Positions 1-8,089 of a DNA stretch of 64,000 nucleotides are shown here, piece after piece (position 1 is the first letter of the stretch; the number at the start of each line of letters is the position of its first letter). Below the pieces are notes generated by a model. The model was not told the DNA's origin, did no database searches, and was given only the letters and a program-made list of their open reading frames with translations. The position numbers and the translations under genes were made by a program. This DNA comes from an uncultured Actinomycetes bacterium. GTDB taxonomy: Bacteria > Actinomycetota > Acidimicrobiia > IMCC26256 > PALSA-555. The stretch is from assembly GCA_937927875.1 (NCBI GenBank), contig CALEYV010000037.1:62001-126000 (forward strand), read 5' to 3'.

Positions 1-384
1 CCGGCCCGGTTGCCGACCGCCGAGACGGGATCGCTCGAGGCGCTCGTCGCCTGCTTCGACGTGCAGGGCGACGTCGACGTGGCCGGGAACGAGGCCTACG
101 GGTACCTGCGGTCCGGCGGGTCGCGGGCCTCGCTCGTCGCCGCCCTCGGGCGCCGGATGCTCGACGAGGACGTCGGCTTCCACACCTATCAGCACTACGA
201 GGCCAGCGTCCGGCAGGCCTTCGCCTGGCCAGAGGGGTCCGAGGAGGCAGCGCTGATCCTGACCGGCTGCGCTCGCTACCTCGCCGCCCACGCGCCGACG
301 CGGCGCGAGCTGCCGACCGTGATCACGATCGCGTCGCGGCTCCGCCGGGGCGAGCACCTCTTCGAGGAGGCGGTGGCGAGCTGA
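1..384 (+). CDS. C-terminal part of a protein of unknown function (5' end outside window)
   Basis: The frame is open from the first base of the window to a TGA at 382-384, so the true start probably lies upstream; the first possible internal start is a TTG at 10. About 127 residues are visible. They look wholly alpha-helical, with the conserved-looking stretches FHTYQHYEA near the middle and ARYLAAHAPTRRE towards the end. I have a weak memory of similar helical C-terminal regions in actinobacterial proteins that also carry Rieske domains, but no Rieske motif is visible here and I do not assign a function. The last 62 bases overlap the 3' end of the convergent methyltransferase gene. Confidence 0.6.
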   Translation, partial: PARLPTAETGSLEALVACFDVQGDVDVAGNEAYGYLRSGGSRASLVAALGRRMLDEDVGFHTYQHYEASVRQAFAWPEGSEEAALILTGCARYLAAHAPTRRELPTVITIASRLRRGEHLFEEAVAS

Positions 385-1501
385 GCCACGGGGCGAGATC
401 CCGGCGCATCACCTCGAGGTAGCGGTCCTCCAGCTCGGCCAGCACGAACCGGCGCCCGAGCGCCGCCGCCGCCCGGCCCACCGTGCCGACGCCGGCGAAG
501 GGGTCGAGCACGACGTCGTCCTCGAAGGACCAGTAGCGGATGACGCGCTCGGCGAGCGCGACCGGGAACACGGCCGGGTGGTCGGCCCGGCTGCTCGGCG
601 CGATCCGCCAGACGTTGGTCCGCTCGTAGTCGTCGTCGATCCGGGACCGGTCCACCGCGTCGGGGTCGTGGTGGGCGCGGATGTTCCAGTCGAGCAGCCG
701 GTCGGTGCGGGCCCGGTACACGAGCACGTACTCGGTGACCGGCACCGCCTTGTACTGCAGCGGGCGGCGGTCGGCGGCGAACCGACGGCCCCGTCCGGTG
801 GCCCACCCCGCGCCCTCCGGCTTCTCCCAGATGATGTCGTCGACGAAGTCGAAGTCCTCCTCGACGAGGATGCGGTGCAGGTCGAACGGCACCGCCAGCC
901 GCCGCGACGACTCGGACCGGCTGGCCCGGCGCAGCAGCACCGGCGCCGTGTTCAGCACGAGGAAGCGCCCCTCGGCCAGCAGCCGGCGGCACTGCCGTAG
1001 CACCCGGCGCATTTTGTCGAGGTAGGCGCCGTAGTCGACGAAGTCGCCGGCGTCGGGGCGGGCGTTGAAGTACGGCGGCGACGTGAACACGAGGTCGACG
1101 GCGCCGTCGGGGAGCTCGGCGAGCGTGCGCTCGGCGTCGCCGGCGAGCACGCAGCTCGAGAGCGGCGACCGGGTGATGACCGGCGCGCGTGACCGGACCG
1201 GGCGGCGCTCGGCGGGGCGGGCGAGCCGGGCCCGCACCGTCGCGACGTCGGTCGTGCGCGCCGCGTCGACCTCGCCCGACCGGGCGTCGAGCACCACCTC
1301 GCCGACCCGCACCGTCGACGAGGCGGCCAGCAGCGGCACCCGCCACACGTGGTAGCGGTCGTCGACCTCCGGCAGCCCGAAGGAGAGCGACCGCCGCAGC
1401 CGCCAGGCCCGCGCCTGGTCGGCGGCCCGGGCCCGGGCCTCCTCGACCGTGCGGACCTCGTAGGCGCGCTCCTCGCTGACCAGCTGCGCCCGTTGCGCCA
1501 C
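323..1501 (-). CDS. DNA methyltransferase (beta-class N4/N6 type), apparently orphan
   Basis: Predicted SAM-dependent methyltransferase acting on an exocyclic amino group of cytosine or adenine in DNA. The 392-residue product has the catalytic motif TSPPYF at about 140-145 and the SAM-binding motif DPFAGVGTVG at about 333-342. The order catalytic motif first, SAM motif second is that of beta-class enzymes. The first 110 residues form an extra charged helical segment followed by a short beta-rich part, with no recognised role. The C-terminal 20 residues are Pro/Arg-rich and overlap the neighbouring convergent gene. No restriction endonuclease gene is adjacent on the visible side, so it may be a solitary regulatory methyltransferase; its partner could lie beyond the left edge. 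The recognition sequence cannot be read from the protein. Confidence 0.85.
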   Translation of the reverse strand: MAQRAQLVSEERAYEVRTVEEARARAADQARAWRLRRSLSFGLPEVDDRYHVWRVPLLAASSTVRVGEVVLDARSGEVDAARTTDVATVRARLARPAERRPVRSRAPVITRSPLSSCVLAGDAERTLAELPDGAVDLVFTSPPYFNARPDAGDFVDYGAYLDKMRRVLRQCRRLLAEGRFLVLNTAPVLLRRASRSESSRRLAVPFDLHRILVEEDFDFVDDIIWEKPEGAGWATGRGRRFAADRRPLQYKAVPVTEYVLVYRARTDRLLDWNIRAHHDPDAVDRSRIDDDYERTNVWRIAPSSRADHPAVFPVALAERVIRYWSFEDDVVLDPFAGVGTVGRAAAALGRRFVLAELEDRYLEVMRRDLAPWLSSPPPPRRGARPGGAATRS

Positions 1502-1549
1502 TCGATGAACGTACCGGTGGCCGGCGCGCCGGACGCGGTTCTCCAGGCG

Positions 1550-1975
1550 TTAGGCGTCCGCCACGCCGGCCGCGCCCTGGGCGCGCAGCGCGGTCCGGAT
1601 CAGGGCCGCGTTGGCCTCCAGGTCGTCGGCGCTGACCGACGCGGCCGCGTTCGAGAGGTGCAGGTCGGCCTCGCCCCGGATCGGGATCAGGTGGAGGTGC
1701 GTGTGCGGCACCTCCATGCCCGCGATGAGGAGCCCGATCCGGGCCGGCCGGAACGCCTCCTGCTGGGCTCGCCCGACGGCCTGGGCCACGTCGAGGAGGT
1801 GGTGGGCCAGGTCCGCGTCGAGGTCGATCCAGTGGTCGACCTCGGCCCGGGGGACCACGAGGGCGTGGCCGGGCCGCACCGGGTTGATGGAGAGGAAGGT
1901 GACGCAGCGGTCGTCCCGCCAGACGAAGACCCCGGGCAGCTCGCCGTCGATGATCCGGGTGAAGACGCTCGGCAC
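1550..1975 (-). CDS. HIT family nucleotide hydrolase/transferase
   Basis: Histidine-triad protein of 141 residues, near the usual family length. The triad HTHLHL is at about 91-96, with the middle region GHALVVPR typical of Hint/HIT hydrolases that act on nucleotide phosphoramidates or dinucleotides. The frame stays open far upstream, but a GTG at 1975 gives the expected N-terminus (VPSVFTRIIDGELPG) and has TACGAT seven bases upstream. Substrate cannot be told from sequence. It is divergent from the membrane glycosyltransferase-like gene. Confidence 0.85.
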   Translation of the reverse strand: MPSVFTRIIDGELPGVFVWRDDRCVTFLSINPVRPGHALVVPRAEVDHWIDLDADLAHHLLDVAQAVGRAQQEAFRPARIGLLIAGMEVPHTHLHLIPIRGEADLHLSNAAASVSADDLEANAALIRTALRAQGAAGVADA

Positions 1976-1982
1976 GGCCGGG

Positions 1983-1988
1983 ATCGTA
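1983..1988 (-). promoter_or_regulatory. -10 hexamer TACGAT for the HIT gene
   Basis: On the minus strand TACGAT ends seven bases before the GTG start, so transcription would begin at or next to the start codon. This supports the chosen start and implies a leaderless transcript. Confidence 0.55.
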
Positions 1989-2029
1989 GGGGCTGAACCC
2001 CGGGCCTTCCGGCGCCGATAAGGGCAGAG

Positions 2030-3493
2030 ATGTTCGACCGCCTGCCTCCCGTCCGGGCCCGCGACGTCGAGCCCCTCGGCGCCTTCCGGCCCAGCGCGGC
2101 CCGGCCCCTCCCGCCGCTCCGCCCGATCGCCGACTTCGTCGGTCTGCCGGACGGCGGGCGCGCGGTGCCGACCGAGCAGAAGCTCCTTGTCGCCGGCGGG
2201 GGAGCCGTCGCGTGGCTTCTGGTAGCCACCGTCGTCGCGTTGCTCACCAGCGGCGGCCTCGCGGGCACGGTGTCCTGGCCCTACGCGCTGCTGCTCGGCG
2301 CGCTGACGGTCAGCCTCCCGGCCGGCGTCGCCGCGTTCCGCACCCTCGGCCTGCTGCTCGACGAGACGCCACCGGTGCAGCACCTGCGGCCGGTCACACC
2401 GGTGACGGTCGTCCTCACCGCCGACGACTCGGGCGCCGCGCTCACGACGCTGCACTCACTGGCGTCCCAGGACTACAGCGGCCCGCGCCGGGTCGTCCTC
2501 GCGGCGCGCGACGCGGTGGTCGCGGGCGAGGTGGCCCGCGCCGCGCTCGACCTGCGGCTCGACTGCGAGGTCGTCGCCGACGGCGGCGACACCCCGGCCC
2601 GCACCGCCGCCCTCGGCCGCGTCGCGACCCCGCTCGTGCTGGCCGTCGAGCCCGGCGCCGTGCTCCACCCGTCGACGCTGCGCCTGCTGGTGGCGCGCCT
2701 CGAGTCGGCACCGTCGGACGCGGTCGCCGTCTCCGCGCACGCGCTGGTGCGCAACCGCGACCCGGGTCGGCTCGCCGAGGGCCTCGCGGCCGGCTGGCTG
2801 CTCGAGCTCGACGCGACCCGCCGGCTCGAGGACCTCTTCGCCGGCCCGCTGGCCGGGGGCCGGGCCTGCCTCCTGGCGCGTGCCGAGGCGCTGCGCGCGG
2901 TGCGGGCCTGGTCGGGCGACGGCGACAGCGACGCCGAGCTGACGTGGCGGCTCCTCGAGTGTGGCTGGCGGGTGATCAACGAGCCGCTGGCGCTCGTGTT
3001 CACGACCTCGATCGTCACCGTCGCCACGCCGGCCCGGTGGCGCACCGCGGCGGCGCGGGCCGTGCGCGACGCCGCCCGGGCGGCGGGCGGGCTGCCGCGG
3101 CTGCCCCGGCCGAGCAGCCGGGTCCTGGCCGCGTTGGACCGCGCCGTCCCGACCTTCGATCTCGCCTTCACGCTGGCGTGGCTCCAGGCCGTGATCCTCA
3201 TCGGGTACGGCCACGCCGGGCTCGTGTTCGTGCACCTGCTGCTGGTGGCCCCGGTGTCGCTGGGCGGCGCCGCGCTCGAGCGGCGGCGCCACCGGGAGGT
3301 GCTCGACGACGCCGGCCTGTCCCTCGTGGCGCCGAGCGGCGTGCGCGTGGCCGCGCTCCTGGCGCTGCAGGCCGTGCAGTCCCCGGTCGCGGTGTGGAGC
3401 CGCCTCCGCAGCTGGCCCCACCGGGGAACCCCCGCGGCCGGCCCGTCGACCCTCAGGTGGCGCCTCGGAGCCCCGGCGCGACCGTACGCATGA
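2030..3493 (+). CDS. Membrane-bound glycosyltransferase family 2-like protein, degenerate
   Basis: A 487-residue protein with two N-terminal membrane segments (about 55-75 and 83-105), a cytoplasmic GT-A-like domain (about 120-340) and further hydrophobic segments near 375-420. The layout matches processive GT2 enzymes: a TLHSLASQDY segment near the domain start, LAVEPGAVLHPSTL where the metal-binding DXD should be, and an acidic DAELTWRLLECGWRV segment before the end of the domain. The DXD aspartates are missing (EPGA), so it may be inactive or act differently. It starts with ATG preceded by AAGGGCAG. Its last 41 bases overlap the end of the convergent LLM oxidoreductase gene. The sugar donor and acceptor are unknown. 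Confidence 0.65.
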   Translation: MFDRLPPVRARDVEPLGAFRPSAARPLPPLRPIADFVGLPDGGRAVPTEQKLLVAGGGAVAWLLVATVVALLTSGGLAGTVSWPYALLLGALTVSLPAGVAAFRTLGLLLDETPPVQHLRPVTPVTVVLTADDSGAALTTLHSLASQDYSGPRRVVLAARDAVVAGEVARAALDLRLDCEVVADGGDTPARTAALGRVATPLVLAVEPGAVLHPSTLRLLVARLESAPSDAVAVSAHALVRNRDPGRLAEGLAAGWLLELDATRRLEDLFAGPLAGGRACLLARAEALRAVRAWSGDGDSDAELTWRLLECGWRVINEPLALVFTTSIVTVATPARWRTAAARAVRDAARAAGGLPRLPRPSSRVLAALDRAVPTFDLAFTLAWLQAVILIGYGHAGLVFVHLLLVAPVSLGGAALERRRHREVLDDAGLSLVAPSGVRVAALLALQAVQSPVAVWSRLRSWPHRGTPAAGPSTLRWRLGAPARPYA

Positions 3494-4337
3494 ACTCCTG
3501 AACCGTCGCCGGCATCCCGAAGTCGGAGAACTGCAGGACGAAGCCCTGCGCCCCGTTCGCGACGTCGGATGCCAGCGCGTCGACGAGCTCCGGTGCCGTC
3601 CCCACCAGCAGCCCGCCCCACGACCCGAACCGGCGCTGCGCGACCGCCTCCACCGCGTCGCGATCGGCGCCGTCGGTCACGAAGCCGATCGGGTGCTGCA
3701 CCGAGACCCGCGCGTCGCCGGCCAGGGGCCGCAGCTCGGGGAGCCGGTCCGACGCGTACGACGGGCAGTTCCACCAGTCGGCGTGGGCCCGCACCAGCGG
3801 CATCGTGAGCTTCGGGCCCGCGCCGCCGATGTGGATGGGGACCCGCTCCTGCACCGGGGTCGGCCGCCCGATCGCGCCCCGCAACTCGAAGTGGTCGCCC
3901 CGGTAGTCGAAGAACTCGCCGGCGAACATCAGCCGCAGGATCTCGATCGACTCGCCCAGCCGCGCCGCCCGGCGGGCCGGCGGTCCGGCGTCGAAGCCGA
4001 ACCGGGTGAGCTCGTCCTCGACCGAGCCCCACCCGAGCCCCAGCTCGAGCCGCCCGTCGCTGAGGACGTCGAGGGTGGCGGCCATCTTGGCGAGCACGGC
4101 GGGATGCCGGAACGGGTCGGCGGTCACGAGGTGCCCGATGCGGATCGTCGAGGTGCGCGCCGCCAGCACCGGCGCCAGTGTCCATCCGTCGAGGGTGTCG
4201 TGCTCGAGCGCGCCGGGCGCGGCCAGGTGGTCCATGAGCCACACCGAGTCGAAGCCGGCCGCCTCGGCCGCCTGCGCGCGCTCGACGATCGTGTCGGCGC
4301 GCATCCGCAGCTGGGGGAGGAACAAGCCGAGCCACAT
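3453..4337 (-). CDS. LLM class F420-dependent (luciferase-like) oxidoreductase
   Basis: TIM-barrel oxidoreductase of the bacterial luciferase-like superfamily, 294 residues. The N-terminus (MWLGLFLPQL) and the pattern ERAQAAEAAGFDSVWLMDH followed by AARTSTIRIGHLVTADPFRHP are diagnostic for actinobacterial LLM proteins, most of which use coenzyme F420 and some FMN. I chose ATG 4337 over GTG 4358 because it gives the family-typical N-terminus and lies eight bases from a TACCGT hexamer. Substrate unknown. It is divergent from the VOC gene with 26 bases between starts. Confidence 0.8.
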   Translation of the reverse strand: MWLGLFLPQLRMRADTIVERAQAAEAAGFDSVWLMDHLAAPGALEHDTLDGWTLAPVLAARTSTIRIGHLVTADPFRHPAVLAKMAATLDVLSDGRLELGLGWGSVEDELTRFGFDAGPPARRAARLGESIEILRLMFAGEFFDYRGDHFELRGAIGRPTPVQERVPIHIGGAGPKLTMPLVRAHADWWNCPSYASDRLPELRPLAGDARVSVQHPIGFVTDGADRDAVEAVAQRRFGSWGGLLVGTAPELVDALASDVANGAQGFVLQFSDFGMPATVQEFMRTVAPGLRGAT

Positions 4338-4345
4338 GGCGGCGA

Positions 4346-4355
4346 ACGGTAGCGT
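4346..4355. promoter_or_regulatory. Overlapping divergent -10 boxes sharing one TA
   Basis: The ten bases ACGGTAGCGT contain TACCGT on the minus strand (4346-4351) and TAGCGT on the plus strand (4350-4355), sharing TA at 4350-4351. Each hexamer ends eight bases before its gene's start codon (ATG 4337 minus, GTG 4364 plus). The 26-base intergenic region thus appears to hold two leaderless promoters facing away from one symmetric core. Confidence 0.6.
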
Positions 4356-4363
4356 CACGCCGC

Positions 4364-4816
4364 GTGCCTCGATCCCTGCACCACGCCGCGCTGTGCGTCC
4401 GGGACGTCGCCGCCAGCCTTCGCTTCTACCGGGACGGGCTCGGCCTCGTGGTGCTCATGGACGAGCACTTCGACGGCGACTGGCCGGCCCTGTTCGACGC
4501 GCCGTCGCGGCAGCTGCACTCGGTGTTCCTCGGGGAGCCGAGCGCGCCGGAGGCCGGGATCGTCGAGCTGGTCGCGTTCGACGGTGGCGTGGACACCGAC
4601 TCCCCGGCGCCGCGACCCGAGACCGGGTTCTTCCTCCTCTCCTTCTTCGTCGACCTCGCGGCGACCCTTGGCCGCCTCGACGAGCTCGGGCTGGGCGCGA
4701 CGCCGCGCCGAATCGAGCAGCCGGGACCGGGTGGCGCGAGCGTGGCCATGGCCACCGTGCGCGACCCCGACGGTGTCCTCGTCGAGCTCATCGAGGCGGG
4801 GTCGGCCTCGGCGTAG
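4364..4816 (+). CDS. VOC (glyoxalase/dioxygenase fold) family protein
   Basis: A 150-residue vicinal-oxygen-chelate protein with two beta-alpha-beta-beta-beta modules: the first begins LHHAALCVRDVAASLRFYRDGLGL, the second covers about 85-148 and ends VRDPDGVLVELIEA, a usual VOC ending. Metal-ligand positions are plausible at His6 or 7 and the final Glu, but the reaction (glyoxalase, dioxygenase, epimerase or binding protein) cannot be assigned. The GTG start has TAGCGT eight bases upstream. The gene ends immediately before an SDR gene whose -10 box overlaps this stop codon. Confidence 0.8.
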   Translation: MPRSLHHAALCVRDVAASLRFYRDGLGLVVLMDEHFDGDWPALFDAPSRQLHSVFLGEPSAPEAGIVELVAFDGGVDTDSPAPRPETGFFLLSFFVDLAATLGRLDELGLGATPRRIEQPGPGGASVAMATVRDPDGVLVELIEAGSASA

Positions 4817-4819
4817 CCT
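4814..4819 (+). promoter_or_regulatory. -10 hexamer TAGCCT for the SDR operon
   Basis: TAGCCT ends eight bases before GTG 4828. Its first three bases are the TAG stop codon of the upstream VOC gene. This favours GTG 4828 over the internal ATG 4867. Confidence 0.5.
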
Positions 4820-4827
4820 CACCAGCC

Positions 4828-5613
4828 GTGCTCCATCCCGACGTCTCCACCGACGACGCCCGTCGCATGCACGCGGTCGACGGCCGGGTCGTCATCGTGA
4901 CCGGGTCCGGGCAGGGCGTCGGGCGCGGGATGGCCAACCATCTGGCCAAGGCCGGCGCCACGGTCGTGATCGCCGACTACCAGCCCGAGAAGGCCCGCCG
5001 GACCCGCGACGAGCTGCAGGCGCTCGGCGCGACCGCGCTCGCGGTCGACGTCGACATCCGGGACCCGCAGTCGATCGACGCCATGGTCGGCCGGGTGGTC
5101 GACGAACTCGACCGGGTCGACGCCATCATCAACAACGCCCAGACCTTCCGGCCCAACGCCCCGATGGCCGTCGTCGACGCCGGCGACGTCGACGTCTTCT
5201 ACCAGTCGGGGGTGCTCGGGACCCTGCGGGCCATGCAGGCCGTGTACCCGCACATGCGCGACGCGGGCTGGGGCCGCATCGTGAACTTCGCGTCGTCGAT
5301 GGGGCGGGTCGGCGGCGAGGGCTTCGGGGCGTACAACGCCTCGAAGGAGGCCATCCGGGCCCTGACCCGCACCGCGGCCCGCGAGTGGGCGAAGGACGGC
5401 ATCGTCGTGAACGCCATCGCCCCCGCCGCCGCGCCGCCGCGGGCGGTCGGCTCGGAGCACTACGAGGCGTTCATGCGCGCCTGCCCGGCGGGCCGCAACG
5501 GCGACCCCGAGCTCGACATCGGGCCGGTGGCGCTGTTCCTGTGCTCGGACGCGTGCCGCTTCCTGACCGGCCAGACCTTCATGGTCGACGGCGGCACCTA
5601 CCTCTGGTCGTAG
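4828..5613 (+). CDS. Short-chain dehydrogenase/reductase (SDR)
   Basis: Classical SDR, 261 residues from GTG 4828 (248 from ATG 4867). It has the nucleotide-binding TGSGQGVG at about 25-32, the NNAQ element near 102-105, the catalytic serine in NFASSM (about 153-158), the active-site YNASK at 169-173 and the C-terminal FMVDGGTYLW typical of the family. It should oxidise or reduce a hydroxy/keto group with NAD(P)(H); the substrate is unknown. The next two genes follow with 1- and 4-base overlaps, so the three are probably one operon. Acyl-type partners (hotdog protein) hint at lipid or CoA-ester chemistry, which is inference. Confidence 0.85.
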   Translation: MLHPDVSTDDARRMHAVDGRVVIVTGSGQGVGRGMANHLAKAGATVVIADYQPEKARRTRDELQALGATALAVDVDIRDPQSIDAMVGRVVDELDRVDAIINNAQTFRPNAPMAVVDAGDVDVFYQSGVLGTLRAMQAVYPHMRDAGWGRIVNFASSMGRVGGEGFGAYNASKEAIRALTRTAAREWAKDGIVVNAIAPAAAPPRAVGSEHYEAFMRACPAGRNGDPELDIGPVALFLCSDACRFLTGQTFMVDGGTYLWS

Positions 5614-6191
5614 TGGCGACGTCGCGGGGCCAAGACGCCGACTGGCGCGACCCGTGGCCGATGAAGGGGGTGCGGCGGGGCGACCCGGAGCCGTCCCCGG
5701 GCGCGGCGGCCCTGACCGACGACGGCTTCGTCGCCTGCTTCGACGTCGAGACCCTGCCCGGCGACCAGGACGAGTACCAGGACCACCTCAACAACGCGGC
5801 CGTGGTCCGCATGTTCAACGAGCTGCGGACCGCGTACATCGCGGCGCGCTTCGCGCCCGACTGGCCCCGGTACGTCCGCCGCCAGGCGCTGACGGTCGCG
5901 GTGCGCGAGTTGCACGTGCTGTACGAGAGCGAGGGCTGGCTGCACGAGCGCTACGTCGGCGCGACCCGCGTCGCGCAGTCACGCGGGAAGGCGGTGGTGG
6001 TCGAGCAGCGGCTCGTCGAGGCGTCGACGGCCCGACCGCTGGCCCGGGCCTGGGTCCTGCAGCTGCTCGTCGACGCCGACGGGAGCGTGACGGACTGGCC
6101 GTCCGTCTTCTGGGACCTGGTGCAGGACGTGCAGGGATCGCCGGCGATGCGGATCGCCGACCCCGCCCGGCCCGCGTGGGGGCCGCCGTGA
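5613..6191 (+). CDS. Hotdog-fold (4HBT/thioesterase-like) protein
   Basis: A 192-residue product whose middle, HLNNAAVVRMFNELRTAYIAARF, matches the start of the acyl-CoA thioesterase hotdog helix (HxNN followed by a long helix). Roughly 60 N-terminal residues precede the fold. GTG 5613 overlaps the SDR stop by one base; ATG 5661 is an alternative that would remove 16 residues of the non-conserved N-terminus. Likely hydrolyses or binds an acyl thioester; substrate unknown. It sits between an SDR gene and a DUF2332 gene in one apparent operon. Confidence 0.65.
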   Translation: MATSRGQDADWRDPWPMKGVRRGDPEPSPGAAALTDDGFVACFDVETLPGDQDEYQDHLNNAAVVRMFNELRTAYIAARFAPDWPRYVRRQALTVAVRELHVLYESEGWLHERYVGATRVAQSRGKAVVVEQRLVEASTARPLARAWVLQLLVDADGSVTDWPSVFWDLVQDVQGSPAMRIADPARPAWGPP

Positions 6192-7324
6192 GCGAGCGCG
6201 ATCCGATCGCGACCCTCGCCATCCGGCTCCGGGCCCAGGCCGACTGGTGCGCGGCGCGACCGTCCCCGTTCTACGGCGCGCTCCTCTACCGCATGGCGAC
6301 CGACACCGAGCAGCGGGGACCGACCTGGGACCGGCTCGCCGTCACCGTCGACGACCCGCCCGGCTTCCTCGCCCACCTCGGTCTGCTCGCCGGCGTCCAC
6401 TATCTCGTGCTCGCCGGCGAGGCCCCCGACCTCGCGGCCCATTACCCGTCCACGGGCGGCGACGGCGACGCCGAGGCGGCGTGGCCGGCGCTGCGCGCCG
6501 TGCTCGCGACGCGCGCGGAGGCGCTCGACCCGTGGCTGCGGAAGCGGCCCCAGACCAACGAGGTGGGACGCGCCGCGCCGCTGATGAGCGGCCTGCTCGA
6601 GGTGGTGGCGGAGACCGGGCTGCCCGTGCGGCTGCTGGAGATCGGCGCCAGCGCCGGCCTCAACCTGCGCCTCGACCACTTCTGGTACCAGGCCGGCGAC
6701 CGCGGTGCCGGCGACCCGTCGTCGTCGGTCCGCTTCGTCGATCTCTGGGAGGGCGGCACGCCGCCGTTCGAGGCGCCGCTCCGCGTCACCGAGCGGGCCG
6801 GCTGCGACCGGGCGCCGATCGACGTGGCGACCGAGGCGGGGCGCCAGACCCTGCTCGCCTACGTGTGGGCCGACCAGACCGACCGGCTCGAACGGCTGCG
6901 GGCCGCGTTCGACATCGCGGCGCGCGTGCCGGTCACCCTCGACCGGGCCGAGGCGCTCGAGTGGCTCCCGGCCCAGCTCGCCGACCCGCCGGCCGGCACG
7001 GCCACGGTCGTCTTCCACTCCATCGTGATGCAGTACTTCAGCGACACCGACGCGGCGCGCTTCCGTGGGATCCTCGCCGAGGCGGGGGCGGGCGCGACCG
7101 CGTCCACACCGCTGGCGTGGCTGCGACTCGAGCCGCGCCGGCTCGTCGACGCGGACGCCGAGCTGCGGCTCACGACGTGGCCGGTGGGGCGGGACCGTCA
7201 CCTGGCGCGCACGTCGCCGCACCTGGGCCCGGTCGTCTACGACGCCGACGACCCCGATCAGGGGCCGAGCGACGCGAGCAGCTCCCCGACCCGCCCGATC
7301 GCGCGCGACGACGCCTCGGCGTAG
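6188..7324 (+). CDS. DUF2332 family protein
   Basis: A 378-residue member of the DUF2332 family, common in actinobacteria and alphaproteobacteria and without an established function. Recognisable parts are PSPFYGALLYRMA near residue 26, KRPQTNEVGRAAPL near 120, the glycine-rich LLEIGASAGLNLRLDHF near 152 (resembling the SAM-binding loop of Rossmann methyltransferases) and VVFHSIVMQYF near 280. The GTG start overlaps the preceding stop by four bases (GTGA), indicating translational coupling. The final 67 bases overlap the convergent TIM-barrel gene. A methyltransferase-like role is suggested only by the glycine-rich loop. Confidence 0.75.
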   Translation: MSERDPIATLAIRLRAQADWCAARPSPFYGALLYRMATDTEQRGPTWDRLAVTVDDPPGFLAHLGLLAGVHYLVLAGEAPDLAAHYPSTGGDGDAEAAWPALRAVLATRAEALDPWLRKRPQTNEVGRAAPLMSGLLEVVAETGLPVRLLEIGASAGLNLRLDHFWYQAGDRGAGDPSSSVRFVDLWEGGTPPFEAPLRVTERAGCDRAPIDVATEAGRQTLLAYVWADQTDRLERLRAAFDIAARVPVTLDRAEALEWLPAQLADPPAGTATVVFHSIVMQYFSDTDAARFRGILAEAGAGATASTPLAWLRLEPRRLVDADAELRLTTWPVGRDRHLARTSPHLGPVVYDADDPDQGPSDASSSPTRPIARDDASA

Positions 7325-8064
7325 CCCTCCTCGTCGATGCGCGGCCCGATCAGCTCGAGGTCGAACACGCCCCCGTACCCGGCGTCGAGGAGCTGGCCCA
7401 CGAGGCGTCGCAGCGGGATGTTCCCGTCGCCGGGGACGAGCCGGTTCGGCGTCGAGAGGGTGCCGACCGCGTAGTCGCTGATCTGGACGATCCGGAACGC
7501 GTCGACGTCGTCGGCGAAGGTGGCGGCGAGGTTCCGCTCCGCCCAGCACGCGTTCAGCTCGACGCAGACGCCGATCCCGAGGCGTCGGGCCAGGTCGACC
7601 ACGTCGCGCAGCGTGTGCACGAAGCCGACGTCGACCCGCAGCGAGTTGGTGTGCTCGAGGCCCATCGGCACGCCCCGGGCGCGGGCGTCGTCGAGCACCG
7701 GGTCCAGCGCGGCGGCCAGCGCGTCGGCGGCGTCCTCCCACGACAGCGGGCCGGCCGGCCCGGTGGTGAGGATGAGGCACTCCGCGCCCGCGGCCTCGGC
7801 GGCGTCGAGGGCGCGGCGCACCCGGTCCCGCTGCCGGTCCCACTGGGACGGGTCGGCGAGCACGAAGGGCCCGATGCCGATGAGGTTCGTCACCCGCAGC
7901 CCGGCGTCGCGGAGGCGCTGCGCCCCCGCCTCGACGCCGGCCGCCTCGAGCTTGGCGACCGACGCCCCGATGGCCGTGACGCCGGCCTGCTCATAGAAGG
8001 CGAGGTCCTCGTCGAGGCTCCACGAGAAGGTGGAGATCGCGCTCAGCGAGACCCGCGGGTGCAT
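7258..8064 (-). CDS. TIM-barrel sugar phosphate isomerase/epimerase-like protein
   Basis: A 268-residue xylose-isomerase-like TIM barrel (AP endonuclease 2 superfamily). Candidate metal ligands fall at the ends of strands: Glu in PMGLEHTN, Glu in CVELN, Asp in QISDY and the last Glu in DLELIGPR. These enzymes include hydroxypyruvate isomerases, inosose dehydratases and ketose epimerases, and sequence alone does not separate them. It is followed on the same strand, 25 bases upstream, by the second SDR gene, so the two could be co-transcribed, SDR first. Confidence 0.75.
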   Translation of the reverse strand: MHPRVSLSAISTFSWSLDEDLAFYEQAGVTAIGASVAKLEAAGVEAGAQRLRDAGLRVTNLIGIGPFVLADPSQWDRQRDRVRRALDAAEAAGAECLILTTGPAGPLSWEDAADALAAALDPVLDDARARGVPMGLEHTNSLRVDVGFVHTLRDVVDLARRLGIGVCVELNACWAERNLAATFADDVDAFRIVQISDYAVGTLSTPNRLVPGDGNIPLRRLVGQLLDAGYGGVFDLELIGPRIDEEGYAEASSRAIGRVGELLASLGP

Positions 8065-8089
8065 CAGCCGTCGAGCCCGGCGTCCTGGA

